64,000 nucleotides of DNA from Aeromicrobium sp. Leaf350 (GTDB lineage: Bacteria > Actinomycetota > Actinomycetes > Propionibacteriales > Nocardioidaceae). Each line of letters starts with the position of its first letter. Position 1 is the first letter of the stretch. The translations under genes were made by a program, and so were the position numbers. Under the pieces are notes generated by a model. That model was not told the DNA's origin. It searched no databases and saw only the letters and a list, made by a program, of their open reading frames with translations. The stretch covers positions 620,001 to 684,000 of the forward strand of contig NZ_CAKASL010000002.1 of the NCBI RefSeq assembly GCF_916858655.1, in the 5' to 3' direction. Positions 33,498 to 42,987 of the stretch are shown one piece after another.

Positions 33498-34115
33498 TCA
33501 GAAGATGATCTGACCGCCGCTGGTGGCAGCGGTGAAGCGCTCCTGGGCGTCGGCCCAGTTGACGATGTTCCAGAACGCCTTGACGTAGTCGCCCTTGACG
33601 TTGAGGTAGTCGAGGTAGAACGCGTGCTCCCACATGTCGAGCTGCGTGATGGGGATCAGCGTGGCCGGGATGTTGGCCTGCTGGTCGTACAGCTGCACGA
33701 CGAGGAGCTTCTGACCGAGGCTGTCCCACGCGAGGATCGCCCAGCCGGAGCCCTGGATCGTCAGCGCGGTCTGCTCGAAGTGCGCCCGGAACTTGTCGAA
33801 CGAGCCGAAGTTCTCGTCGAGCGCGGCGGCCAGGTCGCCCGTGGGCTTGTCGCCGCCCTCGGGGGAGAGGTTCTTCCAGAAGATCGAGTGGTTGATGTGG
33901 CCACCGAGGTTGAACGCCAGGTTCTTCTCGATGCCGGCGATCGCGCCGAAGTTCTCCGAGTCGCGCGCCTCCTCGAGCTTCTCGAGGGCCGTGTTCAGGC
34001 CCGCCACGTAGTTGGCGTGGTGCTTGGAGTGGTGCAGCTCCATGATCTTGCCGGAGATGTGCGGGTCCAGGGCACCGTAGTCGTATGACAGATCGGGCAA
34101 GCTGTAGTCAGCCAC
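33498..34115 (-). CDS. sodA: Superoxide dismutase (Fe/Mn family)
   Basis: The 205-residue protein has the family ligands: H-H-S-K-H-H near the N-terminus, [10 protein letters not shown], and D-M-W-E-H-A-F-Y near the C-terminus. A Gly-rich G-S-G-W-A-I-L segment precedes the third. It removes superoxide in the cytoplasm. Residues around the active site favour Mn or cambialistic use, but the metal cannot be fixed from sequence. The GTG start has a TGAGGAGG ribosome site. Confidence 0.93.
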   Translation of the reverse strand: MADYSLPDLSYDYGALDPHISGKIMELHHSKHHANYVAGLNTALEKLEEARDSENFGAIAGIEKNLAFNLGGHINHSIFWKNLSPEGGDKPTGDLAAALDENFGSFDKFRAHFEQTALTIQGSGWAILAWDSLGQKLLVVQLYDQQANIPATLIPITQLDMWEHAFYLDYLNVKGDYVKAFWNIVNWADAQERFTAATSGGQIIF

Positions 34116-34269
34116 GCGTCCTCCTCAGGGAAGGCCGGCAGGCCCCCCGGTAGTTCAGTTTGGGTGTGCAGATGTCGTGCTCTTCCATCTTGGCACTCGC
34201 CGCGAACCACGCAGCACGAGCCCCGTCGTGTCTCTCGATGTGGAACACCGATCCGACGGGCCCATGGCC

Positions 34270-34275
34270 TAGGGT
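34270..34275 (+). promoter_or_regulatory. -10 box of leaderless pgsA-type promoter
   Basis: TAGGGT is followed by seven bases and ATG at 34283. The 167-base divergent gap to sodA shows no other strong signal. Confidence 0.5.
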
Positions 34276-34282
34276 TGCGGTG

Positions 34283-34897
34283 ATGAACACCGAGGATCGC
34301 GTGCTGACGGTGCCGAACGCACTCAGCTTCGTCCGGCTGCTGCTGGTTCCCGTGTTCCTGTGGCTCGTCCTCGGACCCGAGTGGGACGAGCTCGCGCTGC
34401 TCGTGCTGATCGTCTCCGGCGTGACCGACTACCTCGACGGCAAGCTCGCGCGCACGCTCGGCCAGACCTCGAAGATCGGGGCGATCCTCGATCCCGTGGC
34501 CGACCGCCTCTACATCCTCGCGGTCGTCGTGGGTCTGGGCCTGCGCGAGATCATCCCGTGGTGGCTCGTCGTCGCGATCCCGCTGCGCGACGTCTTCCTG
34601 TTCAGCCTCATCCCGTTCCTGCGTACCCGCGGGTACAGCTCGCTGCCGGTGCACTTCCTCGGCAAGGCGGCGACGGCGGGTCTGCTCTACGCGTTCCCGC
34701 TGCTGCTGCTCGGCGACGGCGCCGGCACGGTCGCCGACCTGGCCAACGTGTTCGGCTGGGCCTTCGCGATCTGGGGCGTCGGGCTCTACTGGTGGGGCGG
34801 TGTGCTCTACGCGTTCCAGGTGCGCCGCCTCATGACGGCCACGGAGCGGCTCGAGCCCGACGAGCGGCCGACCCGCCGCGAGCGCCCCCGCGGCTGA
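34283..34897 (+). CDS. CDP-alcohol phosphatidyltransferase
   Basis: The 204-residue membrane protein has the full CDP-alcohol phosphotransferase motif: D-Y-L-D-G-K-L-A-R, eight residues to G, then I-L-D-P-V-A-D. It has about five to six helices. It transfers a phosphoalcohol (glycerol phosphate, inositol phosphate or a lipid alcohol) to CDP-diacylglycerol. Its position before DUF881-Sbp-DUF881 matches M. tuberculosis pgsA2 (Rv1822). ATG at 34283 follows a leaderless promoter; a longer upstream frame is not needed. Confidence 0.82.
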   Translation: MNTEDRVLTVPNALSFVRLLLVPVFLWLVLGPEWDELALLVLIVSGVTDYLDGKLARTLGQTSKIGAILDPVADRLYILAVVVGLGLREIIPWWLVVAIPLRDVFLFSLIPFLRTRGYSSLPVHFLGKAATAGLLYAFPLLLLGDGAGTVADLANVFGWAFAIWGVGLYWWGGVLYAFQVRRLMTATERLEPDERPTRRERPRG

Positions 34898-34902
34898 TCG
34901 AG

Positions 34903-35754
34903 ATGCCGTCCACCACGCCCGACACCACCGCGACGGAGCCGGCCCCGACGGACCAGGCCCGGCGCGAGCGCACGCCCTACAGCCGCGAGGCCACGGGCCT
35001 GCTCGACCAGATCGCCGAGCGGGCCCTCGACGACGACTACTACGTCGTCCGCCCGGGGCGGTACTCGCGCTCGCGGGGCATCAACACGGCGGCCACGGCG
35101 CTCGTGCTCGCCCTGTTCATGCTCATGGTCACGATCACCGCGGTGCAGTACGCGCAGGACCGGCCCTCGCGCAGCGAGACGCGCGACGCGCTGCTGTCCG
35201 ACATCGAGCAGGGCCAGAGCCTGCAGGTCGACCTCCTCGCCCAGGTCGCCTCCCTGGAGTCCGAGGTCGACGCCCTGCGCGGCGTCCAGGAGAAGACGCC
35301 GGAAGAGCTCGGCAACGAGCTCGCGGCGGGGGCCTCGGGCGTCACGGGAGACGGCGTCCGGATCACGATCGACCCGGCCTCGGGCGTCGCGATCGGTGAC
35401 GGCGAGCTGCGGGCCCTGGTCAACGAGCTCTGGATCGGTGGAGCGGAGGCGATCGCGGTCAACGGACAGCGCTGGGGCGCCCTGACCTCGCTCCGCGCAG
35501 CCGGCGGCGCCATCACGATCAACTTCACCTCGATCGGGGCCCCGTACGTGCTGGAGGTCGTCGGGGACCGCGACACGATCCGTGAGCGGCTCGACGCGAG
35601 CGGCGAGGACGGATACTGGGAGCGGCGCCAGAGCCAGGACGAGTTGACGTACGACGTCAGCGATGCCGACGATCAGGTGCTGCCCGCAGCCCCCGACCAC
35701 CGCACGACCATCACCCGCGCCACCCCGGTGCCGGCCGAGGAAGGAGCCTCATGA
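34903..35754 (+). CDS. DUF881 family membrane protein, first copy
   Basis: The 283-residue protein has a ~60-residue acidic/polar cytoplasmic N-terminus, a single transmembrane helix (about 61-83) and a short coiled coil (about 90-130). An extracytoplasmic DUF881 domain includes L-W-I-G-G-A-E-A-I-A-V-N-G-Q-R. An acidic 45-residue tail ends it. The family occurs next to Sbp and division or cell-wall genes, and its exact role is unknown. It corresponds to Rv1823 by gene order. ATG at 34903 lies five bases after the previous stop. Confidence 0.8.
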   Translation: MPSTTPDTTATEPAPTDQARRERTPYSREATGLLDQIAERALDDDYYVVRPGRYSRSRGINTAATALVLALFMLMVTITAVQYAQDRPSRSETRDALLSDIEQGQSLQVDLLAQVASLESEVDALRGVQEKTPEELGNELAAGASGVTGDGVRITIDPASGVAIGDGELRALVNELWIGGAEAIAVNGQRWGALTSLRAAGGAITINFTSIGAPYVLEVVGDRDTIRERLDASGEDGYWERRQSQDELTYDVSDADDQVLPAAPDHRTTITRATPVPAEEGAS

Positions 35755-36083
35755 TCCCCGTCCTCGGTCTCGTCGTCGGTGTCGCCGTGGGGCTCGTGCT
35801 CCAGCCGGAGGTCCCGGTCGCGCTCCAGCCCTACCTGCCGATCGCCATCGTCGCCGCGCTCGACGCGGTGGTGGGCGCCCTGCGGGCCGTGGGGGAGAAG
35901 CGGTTCGACGACCGGGTCTTCGTGGTGTCCTTCGTCTCCAACGTCGTGATCGCCGCGTTCATCGTCTTCCTCGGCGACCAGCTGGGCGTCGGCTCGCAGC
36001 TCTCGACCGGCGTCCTGGTCGTGCTCGGCATCCGCATCTTCGCCAACGCCGCCGCCATCCGCCGCAGGGTCTTCCATGCCTGA
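35751..36083 (+). CDS. sbp: Small basic membrane protein (DUF1290, Sbp family)
   Basis: The 110-residue protein has three transmembrane helices and DUF1290 sequence features: P-Y-L-P-I-A-I-V-A-A-L-D-A-V-V-G and F-V-S-N-V-V-I-A. The gene was first noticed beside ftsZ in Bacillus; its function is unclear. It overlaps the DUF881 genes on both sides (4 and 8 bases), matching the order Rv1823-Rv1824-Rv1825. Confidence 0.85.
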   Translation: MIPVLGLVVGVAVGLVLQPEVPVALQPYLPIAIVAALDAVVGALRAVGEKRFDDRVFVVSFVSNVVIAAFIVFLGDQLGVGSQLSTGVLVVLGIRIFANAAAIRRRVFHA

Positions 36084-36849
36084 GCGCCCGGATCCGGCGA
36101 GCGAGCCGGACGACGAGGTGGTCGACGCGGACGAGGTCGACGCGGACGCCGACGAGACGCCGGCGGTCCGGCGGCCGTCGCGCCAGATCCTGTCGGCCGT
36201 GCTGCTCGCCCTGCTGGCCTTCACGGTGACGGTGCAGCTCGGCCAGGACGAGGCCGACAGCTACCAGAACCTCCGCAGCGTCGAGCTCGTCGAGCTCCTG
36301 AAGACCCTCGACGCCACCAACGGGCGCCTGACCGAGCAGATCGAGGACCTGACCGCGACGCGCGACGACCTGCGCTCGTCCACGAACGCCACCGAGACCG
36401 CTCAGAAGGAGGCGCAGCGTCGTCTGGACGACCTGTCGATCCTCGCGGGCACCGTCGGCGCGACCGGGCCGGGCGTCCGGCTCACCATCACCGACCCGAC
36501 CGGCACGATCGGCGCCTCGCTGCTGCTCGACGCCGTGCAGGAGCTGCGCGACGCCGGCGCGGAGGCCATCGTCATCAACGGCCACGCCCGCGTGGTGGCC
36601 CAGACGTGGTTCGCCGACGGCGACGAGAGCGGCCAGGTCCTGGTGTCCGGCAAGCAGGTCGAGGCCCCCTACGTGATCGAGGCGATCGGCGACCCGGCCA
36701 CCCTCGCCCCGGCCATCGACTTCCGAGGCGGGATCTCCGACCGCGTCGAGTCGAGAGGTGGCACACTCTCCGTCGAGCGACTCGACGTCGTCACCATCAC
36801 GGCGCTGGCTGAGGCCGTGTCGCCCGAGTACGCTCGCAACGATTCCTGA
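36076..36849 (+). CDS. DUF881 family membrane protein, second copy
   Basis: The 257-residue protein has a strongly acidic N-terminal region (D/E-rich, residues 8-33), one transmembrane helix (about 38-54), a coiled coil (about 60-120) and an external DUF881 domain with A-I-V-I-N-G-H-A-R. It resembles the first copy at 34903 but lacks its acidic C-terminal tail. It starts eight bases inside the sbp gene. Paired DUF881 proteins around Sbp suggest a membrane complex. Confidence 0.82.
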   Translation: MPERPDPASEPDDEVVDADEVDADADETPAVRRPSRQILSAVLLALLAFTVTVQLGQDEADSYQNLRSVELVELLKTLDATNGRLTEQIEDLTATRDDLRSSTNATETAQKEAQRRLDDLSILAGTVGATGPGVRLTITDPTGTIGASLLLDAVQELRDAGAEAIVINGHARVVAQTWFADGDESGQVLVSGKQVEAPYVIEAIGDPATLAPAIDFRGGISDRVESRGGTLSVERLDVVTITALAEAVSPEYARNDS

Positions 36850-36902
36850 CCGGCACCAGCCCAGTCACCTGCCCCGCTTTCGGACTGCTTGAAGGAGCGC
36901 CC

Positions 36903-37277
36903 GTGATTCCCGAGGACCTGCACTACAGCGAAGAGCACGAGTGGGTGCGCGTCGACGGCGACGTCGTCACGATCGGCATCACCGACTTCGCCCAGGACCA
37001 GCTCGGCGACATCGTCTACGTCGAGCTGCCGCAGGTGGGCGACTCCGTGGAGGCCGGCTCGACGGTCGGCGAGCTCGAGTCGACCAAGTCGGTCAGCGAC
37101 ATCTTCAGCCCCGTCTCGGGCGAGATCGTGGCCCGCAACGACGCGCTCGACGGCGGTGAGGAGGTCATCAACTCCGATCCGTACGGCGAGGGCTGGCTGT
37201 TCCGGGTCCGGGTCGCCGACGACGCCACGGAAGGTCTGCTGACTCCCGAGGAGTACGCCGGACTCACCTCGGCGTGA
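36903..37277 (+). CDS. gcvH: Glycine cleavage system H protein
   Basis: The 124-residue protein has the lipoyl site E-L-E-S-T-K-S-V-S-D and the usual start E-D-L-H-Y-S-E-E-H-E-W-V. The lipoylated lysine carries aminomethyl groups from GcvP to GcvT. GTG at 36903 has an AAGGAG ribosome site. GcvP is encoded downstream at 40162; gcvT is not in the window. Confidence 0.95.
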   Translation: MIPEDLHYSEEHEWVRVDGDVVTIGITDFAQDQLGDIVYVELPQVGDSVEAGSTVGELESTKSVSDIFSPVSGEIVARNDALDGGEEVINSDPYGEGWLFRVRVADDATEGLLTPEEYAGLTSA

Positions 37278-37353
37278 CGCCCGTGAGTGTTAGGTTGACT
37301 CTCGAACGGCACGCGCGCTGCGCGTGCACCTCGCTGCAGGAAGGGCCCTGGAC

Positions 37354-37803
37354 ATGACGACGCCAGGAGACGGTGCGCCGGAGCCGGACCCGCGTGACTC
37401 GATCGAGCACACGACCCACATCCCGTACGTCGACCACGACACCGAGGAGATGTCCCCCGAGGACCTCGCCACGGTCGAGAAGCTGCCGACCGGCTCGGCC
37501 ATGCTGCTGGTGCAGCGCGGCCCGGAGGCCGGAGCGCGCTTCCTGCTCGACGCCGACGAGATCACGGTCGGTCGTCACCCCGAGAGCGACATCTTCCTCG
37601 ACGACATCAGCGTCTCGCGTCGTCACGCCACGTTCCGCCGCGAGGGCGAGACCTTCGTGGTCTCCGACAAGGGCAGCCTGAACGGCACCTACGTCAACCG
37701 CGACCGCATCGAGCGCGACATCGTGCTCGCCGGTGGCGACGAGGTCCAGTTCGGCAAGTTCCGCCTGCTGTTCTTCGACGGCGCGACCCCCGGTCGCGCA
37801 TGA
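37354..37803 (+). CDS. garA: FHA-domain regulator, GarA/OdhI homologue
   Basis: The 149-residue protein has a disordered acidic N-terminus (1-48) and a C-terminal FHA domain with V-G-R-H-P-E-S-D-I-F, S-V-S-R-R-H-A-T-F and G-S-L-N-G-T-Y-V-N. GarA controls 2-oxoglutarate dehydrogenase and glutamate metabolism when not phosphorylated. The Thr-Thr pair at 20-21 sits where GarA is phosphorylated, but the surrounding residues (E-H-T-T-H-I-P) differ from the mycobacterial E-T-T-S-V-F. It overlaps the FtsR-like gene by four bases. Confidence 0.85.
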   Translation: MTTPGDGAPEPDPRDSIEHTTHIPYVDHDTEEMSPEDLATVEKLPTGSAMLLVQRGPEAGARFLLDADEITVGRHPESDIFLDDISVSRRHATFRREGETFVVSDKGSLNGTYVNRDRIERDIVLAGGDEVQFGKFRLLFFDGATPGRA

Positions 37804-38492
37804 GCGGGGGAGCCGCTTCCTTCGAACGACTCGGTATCGGCAAGGTCCTCGACGAGCTCCAGCAGGAGTTCCCCGACCTGACCATCACGAAGATCCGCTA
37901 CCTGGAGTCCGAGGGTCTGCTCGAGCCCGAGCGCACGCCGTCGGGCTACCGCAAGTTCAGCTTCGGTGACGTCGAGCGGCTCCGCTTCATCCTGCGGCAG
38001 CAGCGTGACGCGTTCTGGCCGCTCAGCCACATCCGTCAGGTGCTCGACGACCTCGACAACGGGCGGGCACCGGGCGAGGAGACGGGGCGCCACCTGGCGC
38101 TGGCCGAGGACGGCCTGCCCACGGCCGAGACCTTCAGCGAGCGCCCGAGCCGCGCCCGCCTGTCGCGCGAGGACCTGCTCGAGCAGGCCGGCATCGGCGA
38201 CGACCTGCTGGTCGACATCGAGGCCCACGGACTCATCGTGCGTCGTGCGCGCCAGCAGTACTACGACGGCGACGACCTCGCGATCGCGAGCGCGGTCGCC
38301 GAGCTCGCCCGGCTCGGGGTCGAGCCGCGTCACCTGCGGCAGGTCCGCACCGCCGCGCAGCGTGAGGCCGACCTGGTCGACCAGGTCGTCGGCCCGCGGT
38401 CCGGTGAGGACGCCCAGGCCACGGCGGCGGCGCTGGCGGCGGGCTCGATCCGACTCCACACCCTGGTGCTTCGGTCGCTCCTGCAAGGCTGA
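37800..38492 (+). CDS. MerR-family regulator (FtsR / Rv1828-like)
   Basis: The 230-residue protein has an N-terminal MerR winged helix (about 20-85) with K-I-R-Y-L-E-S-E-G-L-L-E-P-E-R-T-P-S-G-Y-R. A C-terminal domain of about 100 residues follows in which a second HTH-like L-S-R-E-D-L-L-E-Q-A-G-I can be seen. Homologues beside garA/odhI are Rv1828 and corynebacterial FtsR, which controls ftsZ. It lacks the metal-binding cysteines of classical MerR. The stop is six bases before the DUF151 gene. Confidence 0.85.
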   Translation: MSGGAASFERLGIGKVLDELQQEFPDLTITKIRYLESEGLLEPERTPSGYRKFSFGDVERLRFILRQQRDAFWPLSHIRQVLDDLDNGRAPGEETGRHLALAEDGLPTAETFSERPSRARLSREDLLEQAGIGDDLLVDIEAHGLIVRRARQQYYDGDDLAIASAVAELARLGVEPRHLRQVRTAAQREADLVDQVVGPRSGEDAQATAAALAAGSIRLHTLVLRSLLQG

Positions 38493-38497
38493 TCCTC

Positions 38498-38959
38498 ATG
38501 CGCGAGGTCGAGGTCGTCGGTGTCCGGGTCGACATGCCCGCCAACCAGCCCCTGGTGCTGCTGCGCGAGGTCGGCGGCACGCGGGTGGTCCCCATCTGGA
38601 TCGGTGCGGTCGAGGCCTCCGCGATCGCGTTCGCGCTGCAGGGCACGCCCACGGCCCGGCCCTTGACGCACGAGCTCATGGCGGCGACCGTCACGGCCCT
38701 CGGCGACGAGCTCGAGCGGGTCGAGATCGTCGACGTGCGCGACGGCATCTTCTTCGCCGAGCTGCACTTCGCCTCCGGGGCGGTCGTGGAGGCGAGGCCG
38801 TCGGACGGCATCGCCCTCGCGCTGCGGTGCGAGGCGACGGTGCTCGTGGCCGAGGACGTCCTCGACGCGGCGGCGATGGTGCCGGAGTCGGAGGAGGAGG
38901 AAGAGGTGGAGCGCTTCCGGGAGTTCCTCGACGACGTCGATCCCGAGGACTTCGCGTAG
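38498..38959 (+). CDS. Bifunctional nuclease-like protein (DUF151)
   Basis: The 153-residue protein matches DUF151: P-L-V-L-L-R-E-V-G-G-T-R-V-V-P-I-W-I-G, then E-A-S-A-I-A-F-A-L-Q, and A-R-P-S-D-G-I-A-L-A-L-R. A highly acidic tail (E-rich near 130-150) follows. The plant homologue has nuclease activity, but the bacterial role is unproved. It corresponds to Rv1829 and sits between the two MerR genes as in Mycobacterium. Confidence 0.88.
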   Translation: MREVEVVGVRVDMPANQPLVLLREVGGTRVVPIWIGAVEASAIAFALQGTPTARPLTHELMAATVTALGDELERVEIVDVRDGIFFAELHFASGAVVEARPSDGIALALRCEATVLVAEDVLDAAAMVPESEEEEEVERFREFLDDVDPEDFA

Positions 38960-39023
38960 CGGGACCGTCGTCGGTGACGCGGTCGAGCCGCGACACGCCG
39001 CAGCGGTCCTTGACGACCCTAAC

Positions 39024-39042
39024 CCTCACCCTTAACTTGAGG
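39024..39042. promoter_or_regulatory. Dyad operator before the second MerR gene
   Basis: CCTCA, nine bases, TGAGG forms a perfect dyad in the 158-base gap before the MerR gene at 39118. MerR regulators bind such dyads, so this is a likely site for the regulator at 37800 or for autoregulation by 39118. Confidence 0.5.
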
Positions 39043-39117
39043 TTGCTGTCGAAATCTCCCCGATGTCATTACGCCGGGGTAGTCTTCCCCGTAACGACGC
39101 CATCGAAGGGCCGTGCC

Positions 39118-39711
39118 ATGATCGATCCCCGCGACGCCGCACCTGATTCCTCAGGGCGCGACGACGCCGCTGCGGCTGCAGCCGGTGACCAAGGTCTGCT
39201 GTTCGACGACGACGTGGCCCCCATCCCCGTCGACACGGGTTACCGCGGCCCCACGGCGTGCTCCGCCGCCGGCATCACCTACCGCCAGCTCGACTACTGG
39301 GCCCGCACGAAGCTGGTCGAGCCCACGGTCCGCTCGGCCACCGGCTCGGGCACGCAGCGTCTCTACTCCTTCCGCGACATCCTCCTGCTCAAGATCATCA
39401 AGCGCCTGCTCGACGCCGGTGTCTCGCTGCAGCAGATCCGCACCGCGATCGACCACCTCCGCCTGCGCGGCACCGACGACCTCACCCAGGTCACGCTCAT
39501 GAGCGACGGCGCCAGCGTCTACGAGTGCCGTTCCGCCGACGAGGTCATCGACCTCCTGCGTGGCGGCCAGGGCGTCTTCGGCATCGCCATCGGCGGTGTC
39601 TGGAAGGAGATCGAGGGCTCGCTCCACGAGCTCCCGAGCGAGCGCACCGCCGCCGACGCCCCCGCCACCGACGAGCTCTCCGCCCGTCGACGCGCCCGCG
39701 GCGCCAGCTGA
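39118..39711 (+). CDS. MerR-family regulator (Rv1830-like)
   Basis: The 197-residue protein has a variable acidic/alanine-rich N-terminus (1-35) and a MerR-type HTH at about 40-110 (A-A-G-I-T-Y-R-Q-L-D-Y-W-A-R-T, then Y-S-F-R-D-I-L-L-L-K). A C-terminal effector part of about 85 residues follows. It lacks metal-binding cysteines. Gene order equals Rv1828-Rv1829-Rv1830. ATG at 39118 has an AAGGG ribosome site. Targets may include the gcvP region downstream and its own promoter. Confidence 0.85.
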   Translation: MIDPRDAAPDSSGRDDAAAAAAGDQGLLFDDDVAPIPVDTGYRGPTACSAAGITYRQLDYWARTKLVEPTVRSATGSGTQRLYSFRDILLLKIIKRLLDAGVSLQQIRTAIDHLRLRGTDDLTQVTLMSDGASVYECRSADEVIDLLRGGQGVFGIAIGGVWKEIEGSLHELPSERTAADAPATDELSARRRARGAS

Positions 39712-39732
39712 GCCCTTCCCGGGGTGCCTGCA

Positions 39733-39791
39733 CGATGTGTGCACTTAACGACCTCACATCGGTCGATCGGGGCCGGTTAGCGCACACATCT
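39733..39791. repeat. 59-base palindromic element, copy 2
   Basis: The arms begin CGATGTGTGCACTTAA and end GCGCACACATCT. The inner part is more diverged than in copies 1 and 3, with about four mismatches in a 20-base stem. It is followed at 39812-39830 by an additional half-arm (...AACGCACACATCT), suggesting a decayed second insertion. Confidence 0.7.
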
Positions 39792-39811
39792 GCACGTGAG
39801 GCCGCCAGACC

Positions 39812-39830
39812 CCGATAAACGCACACATCT
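39812..39830. repeat. Half-copy of the 59-base palindrome
   Basis: CCGATAAACGCACACATCT repeats the right arm of copy 2 twenty bases later, without a matching left arm. Confidence 0.55.
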
Positions 39831-40000
39831 GGCGGAGAACGGTTGGATGACCGGAGCCCGGGCCACGCTGGGTTGTCCGTGCCTGCTTGTCCGGTACCGC
39901 CCCGGGCCTTGGCCTGCCGTGCCTGCACCCCGCGTGACGCACCTCCCGCGCGTTCGGCGCCCTGGCGCCGGGTCACCTTGCTAGGCTGGCCTGGCTGATG

Positions 40001-40106
40001 ACGCCGCGTGGGAGAGACTGACCCACCCAGGGCAGCGCCGAAGGGGCAATTCCTCCCCGGAACCTCTCAGGCACCCAGGACCACACGGACGAAGCAATTC
40101 TGGAGG
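40001..40106 (+). ncRNA. Glycine riboswitch controlling gcvP
   Basis: The leader contains the class's conserved strings: GGGAGAGAC, GCGCCGAAGGGGCAA, CCCCGGAACCTCTCAGGCA and CCAGGACCACACGG, ending in the P1 strand near CTGGAG. One complete aptamer is visible; a second GCCGAAGG core is absent, so this is a single-aptamer form. A hairpin at 40123-40141 (GAGGGG / CCCCTC) just before the ribosome site and GTG could be the expression platform. Glycine binding is expected to turn on glycine cleavage. Confidence 0.9.
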
Positions 40107-40161
40107 TCTGCCGACAGAAGGGGAGGGGAGCTCAGCCCCTCGACCCCATCTGGAGCGTTCT

Positions 40162-42987
40162 GTGACCTCGTTCGTCGACCGCCACATCGGTCCCCGCCCT
40201 GCCGACATCGAGGCGATGGTGAGCCGCGTCGGCTTCGACTCGCTCGACGCCCTGATGGCCGCAGCCGTCCCGGCCGGCATCCGCACGCAGCAGGCCAGCG
40301 CCGTCGCCACGATCGGCCAGAGCGAGCACGAGGTGCTGGGCCGTCTCCGTGAGCTGTCGGAGCGCAACAACCCCGGCGTCGCCATGATCGGCACGGGCTA
40401 CCACCCGACGCTGACGCCGCCGGTCATCCGACGCAACGTGCTCGAGGACCCGTCCTGGTACACCGCGTACACGCCGTACCAGCCGGAGATCTCGCAGGGG
40501 CGCCTGGAGGCGCTGCTCAACTACCAGACCCTGATCGGCGACCTGACCGGTCTGCCCACCGCGAACTCCTCCCTCCTGGACGAGGGAACCGCGGCTGCCG
40601 AGGCCATGACCCTCGTGCGCCGCGCCGTGCGCGGCCGGGAGACGGCTCCCGTGGTCATCGACACCGGGCTGCACCCGCAGACCATCGCGGTCGTCGCGAC
40701 CCGGGCCGAGGCGATGGGCATCGAGCTCGTGCACGCCGACCTCTCGCAGGGCCTCCCGGTCGACGACTGCGCCGGCGCGATCATCGCCTACCCGCGCAGC
40801 GACGGAGCGATCGTCGATCCGCGCGGCGTCATCGAGGCCACGCATGCGGCCAACGGCCTGGCCGTCGTGGTCACCGACCCGCTGGCACTGGTGCTGCTGT
40901 CCTCGCCCGGCTCGATGGGTGCCGACGTGGCCGTCGGCTCGGCGCAGCGCTTCGGCGTGCCGATGTTCTACGGCGGACCCCACGCCGGGTTCATGGCCGT
41001 GCGCGAGGGCCTCGAGCGTCACCTCCCGGGCCGCCTCGTCGGCGTCTCCGTCGATGCCGCAGGTCGCCCGGCCTACCGCCTCGCGCTGCAGACCCGCGAG
41101 CAGCACATCCGTCGCGAGAAGGCCACGTCGAACATCTGCACCGCGCAGGTGCTCCTGGCCGTGGCCGCGTCGATGTATGCGGTCTACCACGGCGCGGACG
41201 GCCTCCGGGAGATCGCGACCCGCACCCACGCACACGCCGCCACGATCGCAGGCGGCCTGCGCGCCGGGGGAGTCGAGCTCACCTCCGACGCCTTCTTCGA
41301 CACCGTCACGGCACACGTGCCCGGTCGTTCAGCCGAGATCGTCGCCGCGGCCCGGGCCGCGGGTGTCCACCTGCGGCCGCTGGACGCCGACCACGTGGGC
41401 ATCAGCACCTCCGAGGCGACCACCAGCGAGCACGTCATCGCGGTGCTCACGGCCTTCGGCGTCGACGCCCAGGCGGGAACGCCCGGATCCGCACTGCCGA
41501 CCGGCCTGCTGCGCACCGACCAGATCCTGACGCACCCGGTGTTCACCGAGCACCGCAGCGAGACGCAGATGCTGCGCTACCTGAAGAAGCTCAGCGACCG
41601 CGACTACGCCCTCGACCGCGGCATGATCCCGCTCGGCTCCTGCACCATGAAGCTCAACGCGACGGCCGAGATGGAGCCCATCAGCTACCCCGGCTTCGCC
41701 GAGCTGCACCCGTTCGTCCCGGCCGAGGACGCGGCCGGCTTCATCGAGCTCGTCGACCTGCTGGAGGGCTGGCTCGCCGACCTGACCGGCTACGCGCAGG
41801 TCTCGATCCAGCCGAACGCCGGATCGCAGGGCGAGCTCGCGGGCCTGCTCGCGATCCGCGCGTACCACCGCAGCCGGGGCGACCTGCAGCGCACGATCTG
41901 CCTGATCCCGAGCTCGGCGCACGGCACCAACGCCGCGTCCGCCGTCATGGCCGGCATGAAGGTCGTGGTCGTCTCCTCGACCGACGACGGCGAGGTCGAC
42001 CTCGACGACCTGCGTGCCAAGTGCGAGAAGCACGCCGACGAGCTGGCCGCGATCATGGTCACCTACCCCTCGACCCACGGCGTGTACGAGCACGGCATCA
42101 CCGAGCTCTGCGACGTCGTGCACGCGCACGGCGGCCAGGTGTACGTCGACGGCGCCAACCTGAACGCGCTGGTCGGCCACGCACGCCCCGGTGAGTTCGG
42201 CGGCGACGTGTCGCACCTGAACCTGCACAAGACGTTCTGCATCCCGCACGGCGGCGGTGGCCCCGGCGTCGGTCCGGTCGCGGTGGGCGAGCACCTCGCT
42301 CCCTTCCTGCCGACGCACCCGCTGCACCCCGACGCGGGGCGCCGCGAGGGACTCGGTCCGATCAGCGCCGCGCCGTACGGCTCGGCCGGCATCCTGCCGA
42401 TCCCGTTCGCCTACATCGCGCTGATGGGGGCCGAGGGGCTCACGCAGGCGACGTCGGTGGCGGTGCTCTCGGCCAACTACGTGGCGAAGCGCCTCGAGGA
42501 GGCGTACCCGGTGCTGTACTCCGGCGACCACGGCCTCGTCGCGCACGAGTGCATCCTCGACCTGCGTCCGCTCACGAAGGCTGCGGGCCTCACGGTCGAC
42601 GACGTCGCCAAGCGCCTCATCGACTACGGGTTCCACGCGCCGACCATGAGCTTCCCTGTCGCGGGCACGCTCATGATCGAGCCGACGGAGTCCGAGGACC
42701 TCGCCGAGCTCGACCGCTTCTGCGACGCGATGCTCGCCATCCGCGCGGAGATCGACCAGGTCGCCGGTGGTGACCTGGACGCGCAGGACAACCCGCTCGT
42801 CAACGCGCCCCACACGGCCCGTGAGCTGCTGGAGTGGAAGCACGGCTACAGCGTGTCCGACGGCGTCTTCCCGTCCGGGTCCACCGACGACAAGTACTGG
42901 CCGCCGGTCGCGCGGATCGACCAGGCCTACGGCGACCGGAACCTGGCCTGCACCTGCCCGCCGATCGAGGCCTTCGCAGAGGCCTGA
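40162..42987 (+). CDS. gcvP: Glycine dehydrogenase (decarboxylating), P protein
   Basis: The 941-residue single-chain P protein contains both halves. The N-terminal half has [14 protein letters not shown]. The C-terminal half has [12 protein letters not shown] and the PLP lysine in H-L-N-L-H-K-T-F. It decarboxylates glycine and loads the aminomethyl group on GcvH. It is preceded by a glycine riboswitch and corresponds to gcvB/Rv1832. The 3' end overlaps the convergent hydrolase gene by 61 bases. Confidence 0.95.
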   Translation: MTSFVDRHIGPRPADIEAMVSRVGFDSLDALMAAAVPAGIRTQQASAVATIGQSEHEVLGRLRELSERNNPGVAMIGTGYHPTLTPPVIRRNVLEDPSWYTAYTPYQPEISQGRLEALLNYQTLIGDLTGLPTANSSLLDEGTAAAEAMTLVRRAVRGRETAPVVIDTGLHPQTIAVVATRAEAMGIELVHADLSQGLPVDDCAGAIIAYPRSDGAIVDPRGVIEATHAANGLAVVVTDPLALVLLSSPGSMGADVAVGSAQRFGVPMFYGGPHAGFMAVREGLERHLPGRLVGVSVDAAGRPAYRLALQTREQHIRREKATSNICTAQVLLAVAASMYAVYHGADGLREIATRTHAHAATIAGGLRAGGVELTSDAFFDTVTAHVPGRSAEIVAAARAAGVHLRPLDADHVGISTSEATTSEHVIAVLTAFGVDAQAGTPGSALPTGLLRTDQILTHPVFTEHRSETQMLRYLKKLSDRDYALDRGMIPLGSCTMKLNATAEMEPISYPGFAELHPFVPAEDAAGFIELVDLLEGWLADLTGYAQVSIQPNAGSQGELAGLLAIRAYHRSRGDLQRTICLIPSSAHGTNAASAVMAGMKVVVVSSTDDGEVDLDDLRAKCEKHADELAAIMVTYPSTHGVYEHGITELCDVVHAHGGQVYVDGANLNALVGHARPGEFGGDVSHLNLHKTFCIPHGGGGPGVGPVAVGEHLAPFLPTHPLHPDAGRREGLGPISAAPYGSAGILPIPFAYIALMGAEGLTQATSVAVLSANYVAKRLEEAYPVLYSGDHGLVAHECILDLRPLTKAAGLTVDDVAKRLIDYGFHAPTMSFPVAGTLMIEPTESEDLAELDRFCDAMLAIRAEIDQVAGGDLDAQDNPLVNAPHTARELLEWKHGYSVSDGVFPSGSTDDKYWPPVARIDQAYGDRNLACTCPPIEAFAEA

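Noticed and set aside
31177..33729. Very long reverse-strand frame (850 codons) opposite copC-copD/ctaG
   Set aside because: Low-complexity, His/Arg/Asp/Gly-rich translation typical of the antisense frame of high-GC genes; the forward strand encodes recognisable proteins.
40001..40160. Tandem (two-aptamer) glycine riboswitch
   Set aside because: Only one GCCGAAGG core and one CTCTCAGGCA are seen; the downstream hairpin looks like an expression platform.
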